A stretch of 46,470 nt of DNA from JBBQUP01 sp038212305 (GCA_038212305.1 JBBQUP010000015.1:1-46470); one strand, 5' to 3'; shown: positions 36,572 through 44,915, counted from the stretch's first letter. Numbers and translations are program-made. Notes: generated by a model not told the origin, from the letters alone.

Positions 36572-37276
36572 ATGTATAAACGAATATTACTAAAACTTAG
36601 CGGCGAATCGCTCATGGGAGCACAAGGCCATGGCATTGATGCCAACCGGTTAAACGAATATGCCTATCAAATTAAACAATTGGTTGAAATGGGCGTTCAA
36701 GTTGGTATTGTTATTGGCGGTGGCAATATTTTTAGAGGATTAAGCGGTGCAGGCAAAGGTTTTGAGCGTTACAAAGGCGACCAGATGGGCATGTTGGCTA
36801 CAGTTATCAATAGCTTAGCGCTTTGCTCGGCCTTAGAAACGCTTGAAATCAAAACTAAAGTTTTAACTGCCATTGCCATGGAGCCTATTGGTGAATTCTA
36901 CTCGAAACCCAAAGCCATTGAGTATCTGAATGCTGGCAAGGTGGTGATTTTATCAGCTGGCACAGGTAATCCTTATTTTACCACCGATACTGGTTCTGCA
37001 TTACGTGGTATTGAAATTGAAGCCGATGTGATGCTTAAAGGAACGCGCGTTGATGGTGTTTACACTGCCGATCCCGAAAAAGACCCTACTGCGACTAAAT
37101 TCGATGAAATTACTTACGATGAGGTTTACCGTTTGGGATTAAAAGTGATGGATTTAACTGCCACAACCATGTGCAACGAAAATAATTTATCCATCATTGT
37201 GTTCGACATGGACACTCCCGGCAATTTAATAAAAGTGGTAAAAGGCGAAAAAATAGGTACTTTGGTAAAACGGTAA
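36572..37276 (+). CDS. pyrH: UMP kinase
   Basis: A 234-aa hexameric kinase that phosphorylates UMP to UDP in pyrimidine nucleotide synthesis. Signatures are YKRILLKLSGESLMG at the start, GIVIGGGNIFRG, the UMP-binding region DQMGMLATVINSLAL, the GTGNPYFTTDTGSALRGIEIEADVMLKGT segment and the TADPEKDP loop. Length is normal. The metalloprotease gene follows after 11 bp, so the two are likely co-transcribed. frr, its frequent neighbour in other bacteria, is far away here. Confidence 0.97.
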   Translation: MYKRILLKLSGESLMGAQGHGIDANRLNEYAYQIKQLVEMGVQVGIVIGGGNIFRGLSGAGKGFERYKGDQMGMLATVINSLALCSALETLEIKTKVLTAIAMEPIGEFYSKPKAIEYLNAGKVVILSAGTGNPYFTTDTGSALRGIEIEADVMLKGTRVDGVYTADPEKDPTATKFDEITYDEVYRLGLKVMDLTATTMCNENNLSIIVFDMDTPGNLIKVVKGEKIGTLVKR

Positions 37277-37287
37277 TTCTACTATTT

Positions 37288-38007
37288 TTGAAAGAGCTGA
37301 TTGACATTGATGGCATTGGGCCTATACTACTTACCTCGCGTTCGTCGATCAAACGATTGTCGATAAAATTACGCCCATTTAAAGGTGTGGAGGTAACCTT
37401 TCCGCTGGGCACTCGCCCCAAATCGGTTATGGATTTTGTCAACTCACACCGACAATGGATCATTAATGCTCAGCAAAAAATTCAAGAAAAAGAGGATGCA
37501 CTCACAGTTTTTGATGAGAACACCTGTTTTAATACCCGATCATTTGCCCTTCGCATTGAGCCACATCAAAACCCCAAAGTGAGAATTCAATTTGCTAAAG
37601 GGCTTTTGCATATCCACTATCCTCAAAACATGGATGTGAAAACAGCTTCTATTCAAGAGGTTATTCGTCATGGAATCGAAGAAGCATTACGACGCTCAGC
37701 TAAAAGCTATTTGCCTACTCGGTTAAAAGAATTGGCCGATTTACATGGATTTACTTTCAAGCGCGTTTTTATTAAAAATTTAAAGAGCAGGTGGGGATCA
37801 TGCTCTGGTGTGGATAATGTAAATCTTAACTTGCACTTAATGCGCTTGCCCGATGAGTTAATCGATTATGTTTTACTTCATGAACTTTGCCACACGATCC
37901 AAAAGAATCATGGACCCAATTTTTATAAGTTGATGAATAAAGTGATGGATAATAGAGTGGGGGCTTTGGAGAGAGAGATTAAAAAACACCGAACAGTAAT
38001 TTATTAA
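37288..38007 (+). CDS. YgjP/WLM-type zinc metalloprotease
   Basis: A 239-aa soluble protein with the metalloprotease motif HELCH (H198, E199, H202) followed by H208, preceded by the family's RWGSCS motif (~169-173). These are hallmarks of the YgjP-like (M48-related, DUF45) group, found in many bacteria and sometimes linked to restriction systems or DNA-protein repair. No ATG is available near the start: TTG at 37288 gives MKELIDIDGIGPILL, a plausible family N-terminus, 11 bp after pyrH. A TAnnTTTG match (TATTTTTG, 37283-37290) overlaps that codon and is probably chance. Confidence 0.88.
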   Translation: MKELIDIDGIGPILLTSRSSIKRLSIKLRPFKGVEVTFPLGTRPKSVMDFVNSHRQWIINAQQKIQEKEDALTVFDENTCFNTRSFALRIEPHQNPKVRIQFAKGLLHIHYPQNMDVKTASIQEVIRHGIEEALRRSAKSYLPTRLKELADLHGFTFKRVFIKNLKSRWGSCSGVDNVNLNLHLMRLPDELIDYVLLHELCHTIQKNHGPNFYKLMNKVMDNRVGALEREIKKHRTVIY

Positions 38008-38054
38008 TCCACTATCAATTGCTGCAAAAAAAAGAAATTGTCTAACTTCGAACT

Positions 38055-39386
38055 ATGAACTGGAACACGCTTTTATCGTCGCAACGCACCGGACAATCTA
38101 ATACCTCTGAGACCATTTTGCATGATCGAACTCAGTTTCAGCGCGATTACGACCGTATTATTTTCTCATCGCCTTTTCGCCGGCTGCAAGATAAAACACA
38201 GGTTTTTCCATTGCCCGGACCAGTATTTGTTCATAACCGCTTAACTCATAGCTTAGAAGTAGCCAGTGTTGGACGATCGTTAGGACATAACGTATCGCGG
38301 TATCTTTGGGATCAAAAACTGACTGATTCGGATTTAGTTCATGAGCTTGGATCGTCGGTTGCAGCGGCTTGTTTGGCTCACGATATGGGGAATCCACCTT
38401 TTGGGCACAGTGGTGAAGAGGCTATTTCACATTTTTTTAAGCATGGCGAAGGAATTACGTATAAAGAATCGACCATTACGCCCGATGAATGGATGGATTT
38501 AATCCACTTTGAAGGAAATGCCAATGCCTTTCGAATGTTAACCCATCAATTGAATGGTCGAAGGGCAGGCGGATTTGGATTGACATACACCACGGTCGCA
38601 TCAATTGTAAAATATCCTTATGCTTCGGGCAATCCATCGTTAAAAAAATATGGTTTTTTTCGACAAGAAGAAGCAACTTATCGTCAATTGGCTCATGCGT
38701 TATCCATTCCTGAAATTGGAGATGGCGTTTTTGCGCGTCATCCATTGGTTTATTTGGTTGAGGCTGCCGATGATGTCTGTTATCAATTTATGGATATTGA
38801 AGATGCTCATAAGTTGAAAATTTTATCAACTGCCGAAACACAACAACTCTTTTTAAACTTTTTTGAAGGTAATTTATCGGAAATCGATAAAATGAAAAGC
38901 GTTTGCAATGATGTAAGCGATGTAAATGAACAAATTGCTTATTTACGCGCAAGAGTCATTACATTATTGGTAAGGCAAGTAACCGAAATTTTTATCTCTC
39001 AACAATCAAAAATATTAGCGGGACAACTGAAAGGTTCGATGCTCGACCATATGGATGAACCCTTAAAATCGGCCATGAAAGCCTGCGAAGCCAATGCTTT
39101 TGCTAAAATTTACAAACATCCATCGGTTGTTCAAGTCGAAATTGCGGGATTTCAGATTATTGGTACGCTACTGCAACGATTTACCGAAGCCGTAATAACA
39201 CCCGATAAATACTATTCTAAACTGTTATTGCATTTTATTCCGCAACAATATCAGTGTGAAAAAGAGGATCCGTTGATTGATAAAATAAAGAGTGTGGTTG
39301 ATTTTGTGTCGGCCATGACCGATGTATATGCGCTCGATTTATATCAAAAACTAACAGGAATGGGTATTGGTATAAAAAGTTTATAA
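38055..39386 (+). CDS. dgt: Deoxyguanosinetriphosphate triphosphohydrolase (dGTPase)
   Basis: A 443-aa HD-domain enzyme that splits dGTP into deoxyguanosine and triphosphate, limiting the dNTP pool. Metal ligands of the HD fold are visible: H65 in NRLTHSLEVA, and H109-D110 in LAHDMGNPPFGHSGEEA. The N-terminal RTQFQRDYDRIIFSSPFRRL segment is diagnostic for dGTPases, and LVEAADDVCYQFMDIEDA carries the last HD aspartate. It stands after the pyrH unit and ends in a strong terminator. Confidence 0.95.
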   Translation: MNWNTLLSSQRTGQSNTSETILHDRTQFQRDYDRIIFSSPFRRLQDKTQVFPLPGPVFVHNRLTHSLEVASVGRSLGHNVSRYLWDQKLTDSDLVHELGSSVAAACLAHDMGNPPFGHSGEEAISHFFKHGEGITYKESTITPDEWMDLIHFEGNANAFRMLTHQLNGRRAGGFGLTYTTVASIVKYPYASGNPSLKKYGFFRQEEATYRQLAHALSIPEIGDGVFARHPLVYLVEAADDVCYQFMDIEDAHKLKILSTAETQQLFLNFFEGNLSEIDKMKSVCNDVSDVNEQIAYLRARVITLLVRQVTEIFISQQSKILAGQLKGSMLDHMDEPLKSAMKACEANAFAKIYKHPSVVQVEIAGFQIIGTLLQRFTEAVITPDKYYSKLLLHFIPQQYQCEKEDPLIDKIKSVVDFVSAMTDVYALDLYQKLTGMGIGIKSL

Positions 39387-39388
39387 AT

Positions 39389-39418
39389 AAAAAATCCCGG
39401 ATGAGCCGGGATTTTTTA
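39389..39418. terminator. Bidirectional terminator between dgt and the Cys-rich gene
   Basis: AATCCCGG / CCGGGATT with a 5-nt loop, A-tract before and T-tract after, between two convergent genes. Confidence 0.9.
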
Positions 39419-39435
39419 TTTATTTGATGCATGAA

Positions 39436-39660
39436 TTATTTTGCTACTTCAGCTTTCTCTTCAGCTTTTTTAGGACAATCTTTTTTGTCTGCTTTTTTGC
39501 AACAAGCTTTTTCTTCACTTTTTGCACAACAAGCTTTTTTCTCGGCTTTATCGCAAGCTTTCTTTTCGGTTTTTACTGGTTCTTGAGCCATTACCGCAGT
39601 TGGGGCAACAAAAGCCAACATAAACATAAATAATACTGATACTGCAAATACTTTTTTCAT
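39436..39660 (-). CDS. Small exported Cys/Lys-rich protein
   Basis: A 74-aa protein from the ATG at 39660 (MKKVFAVSVLF). The frame extends to 39714, but a promoter element at 39703-39710 sits inside that extension. A signal peptide of ~25 residues ends APTAVMAQ. The mature part (~49 aa) is almost only Lys, Glu, Ala and Cys, with six cysteines in ACDK, ACCAK, ACCKK and DCPKK units, about ten residues apart. This looks like a periplasmic metal- or redox-active peptide; no named family is recognised. It is divergent from a sensor kinase whose periplasmic loop is also Cys-bearing. Confidence 0.8.
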   Translation of the reverse strand: MKKVFAVSVLFMFMLAFVAPTAVMAQEPVKTEKKACDKAEKKACCAKSEEKACCKKADKKDCPKKAEEKAEVAK

Positions 39661-39702
39661 GGTAAATAAGTTTAATTTGAAATCTTCATTTAAATTGATA
39701 TT

Positions 39703-39710
39703 CAAAAATA
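39703..39710 (-). promoter_or_regulatory. Promoter -7 element of the Cys-rich gene
   Basis: The minus strand reads TATTTTTG, matching TAnnTTTG, 42 bp before the ATG at 39660. It supports the shorter gene start. Confidence 0.5.
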
Positions 39711-39796
39711 ACATACTTTTTCGTCTTTTGTTGTTATCTTCTTGTTATAAGCTGTTAACGATTTGTTAATTGCAATTATATTCCCATCGTTCTTAG

Positions 39797-39804
39797 TATT
39801 TTTG
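39797..39804 (+). promoter_or_regulatory. Promoter -7 element of the sensor kinase gene
   Basis: TATTTTTG, identical to the -7 element of the divergent Cys-rich gene, 19 bp before the kinase ATG. Confidence 0.5.
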
Positions 39805-39823
39805 ATCTCTGCAATAAAAATAT

Positions 39824-41101
39824 ATGAATAAATCCTTTAGATTTTTCAAGCCATTTAATCGACAAGTGATCGTGTCATTACTCACCTTTGTTGCTTTGGT
39901 TATGCTTACTGTCATTCAAATATCGTGGTTAGTAAAAGCAGCACATTTGGAAATGGAAGCTTTTAATCACAGGGTTTCCATGGCCATGAGTGAGGTTCGT
40001 GACGAAATTGGCAAGCGAGCTTCGGGGTGTAATATGATGCAAAATTATTTGTGCGGTAGAGGATGTCCGATGGCTGAAAGACAAAATAAAATATCGGAGA
40101 TAGACAGTATTATTCGAGCAAATCTGGTTCAGCATCAAATTAATCTCGACTATAAGTTTCTTATTGGCGATACACTGGTTCGGCAAAAACAATCAAAATT
40201 GTTTGGTGCCGATTGTTACCTTCAAACATTAAATGGATTAATCGAAAAGGATAACATCCGCATTCAGCTTCAATTCCCCGATCGAAGTCAGTTTATTATT
40301 GCTCAAATGAAAGGCTGGTTTATACTAAGTATTTTGGTTATTTTATTTGTAGCCTTTTCTTTTTATAACACACTCCGATTGTTTTTAAAAGAACAAGCCA
40401 TGTCAACACATCAAACCGATTTTGTGAATAATATGGTGCACGAGTTTCAAACACCTTTGGCAAATATTAAATTGGCAACCAACTTAATACGTAAAAAAGG
40501 TTCCGATTTAGTTGATGATAAGTTGCAGGAATACACCGGCGTTATACTTCACGAGAATGAGAAAATAGAACAACATGTAAACGATATTTTAAGTTTATCA
40601 TATCACAACGAAACAACCGAGAGTTTAATAAAAGTTGATTTGCATGAGATCATCCATCATCAATCAAAAATATTTAGTTACAAAATTGCAGAGTCCGGAG
40701 GCCAAATCAATTTATCATTAAATGCGACTCAATCCATTGTTTTTTGCGACGAGAAACAGATGAATCTCATTATCTCTAATCTTTTAGATAATGCAATAAA
40801 GTACTCGCCAATTAAACCTGCAATTTCTATTTCAACTAAATCTAAAAAAAATAGTGTTGAGGTATGTGTACGTGACAATGGTATTGGCATATCTAAAGCC
40901 AACCAATCGTTTATTTTTGATAAATATTACCGCGTGTCAACAGGGAACACTCACAATGTTAAAGGATTTGGCCTTGGATTAGCCTATGTGAAAAAAATGA
41001 TTGATTTCCATAATGGTCAAATTTCAATTGTTAGCGAAATTGATAAAGGAACTGAAATTAAAATAGTATTGCCAATTAATTTCACTGATAAAACTGTTTA
41101 A
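39824..41101 (+). CDS. Two-component sensor histidine kinase with Cys-bearing periplasmic loop
   Basis: A 425-aa membrane kinase. Helix 1 (~14-38) and helix 2 (~163-185) bracket a ~125-residue periplasmic loop with four cysteines (C69, C77, C81, C131; CNMMQNYLCGRGC). The cytoplasmic part has HisKA with H206 (NNMVHEFQTPLANIKLA) and the ATPase domain (NLLDNAIKYS, DNGIGIS, GFGLGLAYVKKM). HEFQTP in place of HELRTP is common in the RprX-like kinases of Bacteroidota. The response regulator gene follows after 42 bp. The cysteine cluster suggests metal or redox sensing (inference). Confidence 0.93.
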   Translation: MNKSFRFFKPFNRQVIVSLLTFVALVMLTVIQISWLVKAAHLEMEAFNHRVSMAMSEVRDEIGKRASGCNMMQNYLCGRGCPMAERQNKISEIDSIIRANLVQHQINLDYKFLIGDTLVRQKQSKLFGADCYLQTLNGLIEKDNIRIQLQFPDRSQFIIAQMKGWFILSILVILFVAFSFYNTLRLFLKEQAMSTHQTDFVNNMVHEFQTPLANIKLATNLIRKKGSDLVDDKLQEYTGVILHENEKIEQHVNDILSLSYHNETTESLIKVDLHEIIHHQSKIFSYKIAESGGQINLSLNATQSIVFCDEKQMNLIISNLLDNAIKYSPIKPAISISTKSKKNSVEVCVRDNGIGISKANQSFIFDKYYRVSTGNTHNVKGFGLGLAYVKKMIDFHNGQISIVSEIDKGTEIKIVLPINFTDKTV

Positions 41102-41143
41102 ATTCAATATATTAGCCACTGATAAAAACTTGTTATCAAACAA

Positions 41144-41842
41144 ATGACAAAGCCGCATATTTTATTAGTGGAAGACGATACCTCGATGGGCTTTCTTCTG
41201 ATTGATTTTTTGGAGTCAAATAATTTTGAAGTCAAGCTTTATGCCGATGGGAATGCTAGTTTAAAAGCATTTAATGATCAGCCCTTCGATTTTTGTATTT
41301 TAGATGTGATGTTACCGGGCATGGATGGATTTTCGATTGCAGAAAAAATTAGAGAAAAAAATCAAATTATTCCCATCATGTTTTTAACTGCTCGATCGCA
41401 AAAAATTGATAAAATAAAGGGCTTTAATTTGGGTGTAGATGATTATATGACTAAACCATTTGATGAAGATGAGCTGTTATGTCGAATTCAAGCGATTTTA
41501 AATCGAGCCAAACGCGGAACTAATGAAAGCCCAAAATCTGAATCCTTAAACTTTAAAATCAATTCGTTTACATACGATGTACCCAATCATCTGTTAATTC
41601 ATGCTAACGGCAACAAACGCCTAACGCCAAAAGAAAGTGACGTTTTATGCTACCTTTGTCAGCACCAAAACAATGTGGTTAAACGCGATGATATATTGCA
41701 AGCTATTTGGGGAAATACCGACTATTTTAACGGTCGGAGCCTCGATGTTTTTATTACAAAACTACGAAAGTGTTTTGCATCCGATTCGTCTATCAGCATC
41801 GAAAACATTCCCACCGTTGGTTTTGTTCTTAAAACTGTTTAA
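41144..41842 (+). CDS. OmpR/PhoB-family response regulator
   Basis: A 232-aa transcription factor. The receiver (1-120) has acidic residues E10-D11-D12, phospho-acceptor D54 (CILDVMLPGMDG) and K104 (YMTKPF). The C-terminal winged helix (~135-230) has the usual LTPKESDVLCYLCQHQNNVVKRDDIL and DVFITKLRKCF recognition-helix region. It is the partner of the preceding kinase, similar in plan to RprY. Its binding sites are unknown; the divergent 163-bp region with two identical -7 boxes is a likely target. Confidence 0.94.
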   Translation: MTKPHILLVEDDTSMGFLLIDFLESNNFEVKLYADGNASLKAFNDQPFDFCILDVMLPGMDGFSIAEKIREKNQIIPIMFLTARSQKIDKIKGFNLGVDDYMTKPFDEDELLCRIQAILNRAKRGTNESPKSESLNFKINSFTYDVPNHLLIHANGNKRLTPKESDVLCYLCQHQNNVVKRDDILQAIWGNTDYFNGRSLDVFITKLRKCFASDSSISIENIPTVGFVLKTV

Positions 41843-41974
41843 CGGTTTGTCCGTATGAAAAATTTTCAATTGAGGGCAATTTCCTGTTAAGATGCACCAA
41901 TGTTGAAGCGTGCTACAGCCACTAAAGAACCATTGGTTGCGGCGATTTTTCATCCACGTAAAGGCAACAGTACT

Positions 41975-42397
41975 TTAGTGATTATAAATATCTCCGAAGT
42001 TAGTTTCAATAAAGAATACTCTGAATACTTTTTGCATTTCAAGTCCTACAAAAGGAAGGTTATTTCCAGTTGCTCTAAATGCATGAAGGTGTTTTACTTC
42101 AGGTGTAATACAATGTGGTAGTTGTGGATGGATTTTGTCTATTGGAATTTTCTCCATTCCATAACTATGTCTATGAGAAGTTCTAATTTCTTTCCAACCT
42201 AGCTCGGATAGTTTTTTTTAACGCAATAAAAATTCAATAAAAAAATCAGATTTCTTATAATCTTTAATTGATACGTCACTCAAGTATTTGAAGCAAAATA
42301 TAGGATAATCTTCATCTAAAACTCTGGATTTTTCAATAGAAACTTTTGGTAGGACATTTTTAATCTTAAATTGCTTGCTCTTTTTCTTTGGACTCAT
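41975..42397 (-). pseudogene. Partner gene of the Panacea antitoxin, interrupted by an in-frame stop
   Basis: The ATG at 42397 overlaps the stop of the DUF4065 gene by four bases (ATGA). The frame reads MSPKKKSKQFKIKNVLPKVS, DYPIFCFKYLSDVSIKDYKK, DFFIEFLLR, then TAA at 42220-42218. It resumes without any frame change: KKLSELGWKEIRTSHRHSYG, MEKIPIDKIHPQLPHCI, VFRVFFIETNFGDIYNH, ending at 41975. A single T-to-A change (TTA to TAA) would explain it. The whole would be about 140 aa. Its position as the coupled second gene marks it as the probable toxin of a PanAT-type system. I do not recognise a catalytic family. Confidence 0.7.
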
Positions 42398-42831
42398 TTA
42401 ATCCGTTTTTTGAAGTATTCTTGCATTACATCCTTTTTGATAATGCTACCTACTCCAGTCGAACCAGATTTCCATGGCGTTTCGGAATGTGTGAGATTCA
42501 TTAAGCCAATTGCAGAATAGGCTCCGTAAACTCGATAAACCTCACTAAATAATGCTTCCTCTTCTTTTGAAAGTTTTAGAGGTTCTTCGTTAAAGGGAAT
42601 GCCTGAGTTTCTATTCGACTTAAAAACCTCATAAACGGGTGGTACGACAGGTCCATACATCCAAGCCTCAATTTCTTCATTGAAAAGAGGCGTTTCAAAA
42701 AATGCTAAATGAAAACCTTGCATATAATATAGCATTTTCTGAAGTTTCATATTGCAAATCAATCCATCTACTTCAGAGTTTGAAGATTTTGCAAGGATTT
42801 TATTTGCTATATCTATTGCACTGTATGCCAT
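42394..42831 (-). CDS. Panacea-domain (DUF4065, SocA-like) antitoxin
   Basis: A 145-aa protein with the DUF4065 pattern: AIDIANKILAKS, LICNMKLQKMLYYMQGFHLA, PLFNEEIEAWMYGPVVPPVY and a C-terminal SHSETPW-like motif (LTHSETPWKSG). The Panacea domain neutralises many unrelated toxins and was first described as SocA of Caulobacter. The following gene overlaps by ATGA and is the expected toxin, but it is broken here. The antitoxin frame is intact. Confidence 0.92.
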   Translation of the reverse strand: MAYSAIDIANKILAKSSNSEVDGLICNMKLQKMLYYMQGFHLAFFETPLFNEEIEAWMYGPVVPPVYEVFKSNRNSGIPFNEEPLKLSKEEEALFSEVYRVYGAYSAIGLMNLTHSETPWKSGSTGVGSIIKKDVMQEYFKKRIK

Positions 42832-43011
42832 GATTTTGAATTTTATTAGTACAAAAATAGAAAAAATATTCTCATAGAGGAATTATTTTTTCTGTCAGTT
42901 TTAATTTCTTTGTATTGATGCCAACTCGCAATTGCAATTACTTGATATTCGAATCAGTATCTTTATTTTTCTGAAACCAGATACATTTAAGTTTTGCAAC
43001 GATAAATCACA

Positions 43012-43019
43012 TACATTTG
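43012..43019 (+). promoter_or_regulatory. Promoter -7 element of the YkgJ-like gene
   Basis: TACATTTG, matching TAnnTTTG, 24 bp before the ATG at 43044. It overlaps an upstream in-frame TTG and rules that out as the start. Confidence 0.5.
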
Positions 43020-43043
43020 TGTTGTCTAAAACAGACATCAACC

Positions 43044-43703
43044 ATGGATAAAGAGCAGTTTATTAGCAATTTAAATATCGACGGAACGGCTCTGTTGATC
43101 GATGCCTATTCGCAATACGATGAGCTCATGAAATCGCTCTCGAAAAAGCATGATTATGGTTGTATTGCCAAGTGTGGAGCTTGTTGCCACACCCCATCGC
43201 AAAAAATTGAAGTCTCTGTTTTTGAGATGGTTCCCATGGCTATTGAGCTTTTTAGATTGAATAGAGCTGATGAGGTTTATGACCAACTCGAGTTGATGGA
43301 TACCGAACAGTCGGTTTGCATTGCCTATCACCGTGTAACGTTAGATGGCAAGCATGGCCATTGCACCATGCATAAAACGCGCCCACTTATTTGTCGGTTG
43401 TTTGCTGGTGGAAGCATTTTTGCGAAAGACGGCCAACGCAAAGTATTGTTATGCCGCCCGTTGAAAGACAGATATGTTGGTCGAGAGCAGATGTTAACTG
43501 ATTTAGCGTTGGAATTGCCTATTGTAAAAGAGTTTGCGTCTGAACTCCGAGAGCTCAATCCTGATTTATCGAAACAAATGTGGCCTATAAATGAAGGGTT
43601 AAAACACGCCTTATCGTTGATTCTTACACGATGGTTTTATGCATCCCACGAGGAGAGCAGCGATAAAACCATTCTTGATGGCTTAAGTGAAACTGTAGTT
43701 TAA
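43044..43703 (+). CDS. YkgJ-family cysteine cluster protein
   Basis: A 219-aa protein from the ATG at 43044 (MDKEQFISNLNID). The cysteine cluster is CIAKCGACCH near residue 40, followed by HCTMHKTRPLICRLF and LLCRPL. This arrangement (CxxxCxxCC ... CxxxxxRPxxCRxF) defines the YkgJ/UPF0153 family, thought to bind zinc or an iron-sulfur cluster. No function is established for this member. It is monocistronic, with its own promoter element. Confidence 0.87.
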   Translation: MDKEQFISNLNIDGTALLIDAYSQYDELMKSLSKKHDYGCIAKCGACCHTPSQKIEVSVFEMVPMAIELFRLNRADEVYDQLELMDTEQSVCIAYHRVTLDGKHGHCTMHKTRPLICRLFAGGSIFAKDGQRKVLLCRPLKDRYVGREQMLTDLALELPIVKEFASELRELNPDLSKQMWPINEGLKHALSLILTRWFYASHEESSDKTILDGLSETVV

Positions 43704-43809
43704 ATAAAAATGTACAGCTATTTGGTACTATATGTTGTTAGAACAAAAAAACTCCCCCCAATATGAAATTGAGGTGAGTACAGACTTTGTTTCCTCTTTA
43801 AAATAGGAA

Positions 43810-44313
43810 TTACAGGATGTAAGTAATACCAAACTTACCGCCTGAGAATGCATTTCCTCCGCCAAACTCAAGGTTAAGACCAAATCGGTTAGTAAAGAAA
43901 TACCTTCCGCCAATTTGAGCATTTAAGCCAAGTCCCGAAGAATCCTTGTATGGATAATCGGAAGGAGAAGACCAGAAATAGAAACCAAGGTTTAAACCAG
44001 CATAAAAATCCCAATTACTGGGTATGCTCATCAACGCATTGAAGTGATAATTACCATTTGCTGAAATTCCAATGATAGAACTGTTATAATTTCTGTCATG
44101 CACATGTTGGTCGTAGGATCTAATAGAACCTTCGAACCCTAATGTTAAATTTTGAAGCGCTCCAAAATCCATTCCAAGATATAGAGGAACTCCCCAACCT
44201 GAAAATCCAACGCCCGCATTTAATTGCTTACCGCCTCGGGCTAGAGGACTTTGCGCATTAGCTGTAAAAAGTGTTGCAACAGATATTAAAAAAATTATAC
44301 TTAACTTTTTCAT
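43810..44313 (-). CDS. Small outer-membrane beta-barrel protein
   Basis: A 167-aa exported protein with a signal peptide ending TANAQ (residue ~21). The mature part has alternating hydrophobic/polar strands rich in Gly and aromatic residues (GVGFSGWGVPLYLGMDFG, FYAGLNLGFYF, GLNLEFGGGNAFSGG) and ends in a strand, FGITYIL. This fits a small eight-strand outer-membrane barrel. No ligand is indicated. Its promoter shares an exact 19-bp upstream box and the same spacing with the CsbD gene promoter, so both likely respond to one stress signal. Confidence 0.85.
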   Translation of the reverse strand: MKKLSIIFLISVATLFTANAQSPLARGGKQLNAGVGFSGWGVPLYLGMDFGALQNLTLGFEGSIRSYDQHVHDRNYNSSIIGISANGNYHFNALMSIPSNWDFYAGLNLGFYFWSSPSDYPYKDSSGLGLNAQIGGRYFFTNRFGLNLEFGGGNAFSGGKFGITYIL

Positions 44314-44355
44314 TGTGATGTAATTAGTTTGATTTTATTGTAAAGAATTATTATA

Positions 44356-44425
44356 CAAAGGTAGGTTGAAAGAGAGTCTGAATTATTACACAACTCTTGA
44401 ATAAAGTTACATCATTCACACATTT
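44356..44425 (-). promoter_or_regulatory. Promoter and upstream activator box of the outer-membrane protein gene
   Basis: The -7 element on the minus strand is TACCTTTG (44356-44363). Upstream, after exactly 43 bp, lies AAATGTGTGAATGATGTAA (44407-44425). The same 19-mer, at the same distance, precedes the CsbD gene. The box centre lies about 60 bp upstream of the expected transcription start, a class I activator position. Confidence 0.65.
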
Positions 44426-44463
44426 ACGAAAACTGTTATTCATCTAAGTTGATAAGGGTCATA

Positions 44464-44622
44464 TCAATAACGGCTAATACTCCCTCTGATCAATCGTAGT
44501 AAAATAGAGATGATTGAAATAACCAACAGAATGTGTATTATACTGGTTGCATTGAATGCGAAAAATCCAGCAGCCCAAGCAATAATTAAAATAATGGCAA
44601 TAATGTACGGTAAATTACTCAT
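44464..44622 (-). CDS. Lmo0937-family small membrane protein
   Basis: A 52-aa hydrophobic peptide from the ATG at 44622: MSNLPYIIAIILIIAWAAGF, then FAFNATSIIHILLVI and ILLRLIRGSISRY. It has two membrane spans, and the IAIILIIxWxxGFFxFN...IHxLLVIxIIxILLRLIRG pattern is that of the Lmo0937 family, often found among general-stress genes. It lies 107 bp downstream of the CsbD gene on the same strand, probably in one transcript. Confidence 0.85.
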   Translation of the reverse strand: MSNLPYIIAIILIIAWAAGFFAFNATSIIHILLVISIISILLRLIRGSISRY

Positions 44623-44729
44623 GATATTCGGTATTATTTTGTGAGTTTAGGTATTAAATGGTTTGCTTCAGGAGGGGTTTGAAGCTGTTTAAATCACTTA
44701 ATTATTGAGGTTTAAGTGTAATAGCGTGA

Positions 44730-44915
44730 TTAAATATTTTCAATAATACTATCTAATTCTTCTTTTGATTTCCCCAGTTTAGCTTGAAGTTTTTCAACTA
44801 TTTCATCTTTCTTACCATCAGCAAAAATCAAATCGTTGTTTAATAAAATGGCGAATTTATTTTTCAGTTTAGCTTTCTGCTCTTCCCAGTTTCTGTCAGG
44901 TTCTGCGGTATTCAT
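44730..44915 (-). CDS. CsbD-family stress protein
   Basis: A 61-aa charged helical protein. NWEEQKAKLKNKFAILLNND followed by GKKDEIVEKLQAKLGKSKEEL matches the CsbD-like fold, abundant in general stress responses (in Bacillus under sigma-B). The biochemical role of the family is unknown. It is preceded by the 19-bp box and a -7-like element at fixed spacing. Confidence 0.88.
   Translation of the reverse strand: MNTAEPDRNWEEQKAKLKNKFAILLNNDLIFADGKKDEIVEKLQAKLGKSKEELDSIIENI

Noticed and set aside
37283..37290. TATTTTTG promoter match in front of the YgjP-type protease
   Set aside because: Transcription from it would start after the only plausible start codon, and the gene lies 11 bp after pyrH; likely chance.
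39424..39633. 69-codon plus-strand frame rich in Phe and Cys
   Set aside because: It is the antisense of the Lys/Cys-rich exported peptide; Phe runs arise from complementing AAA/AAG codons.
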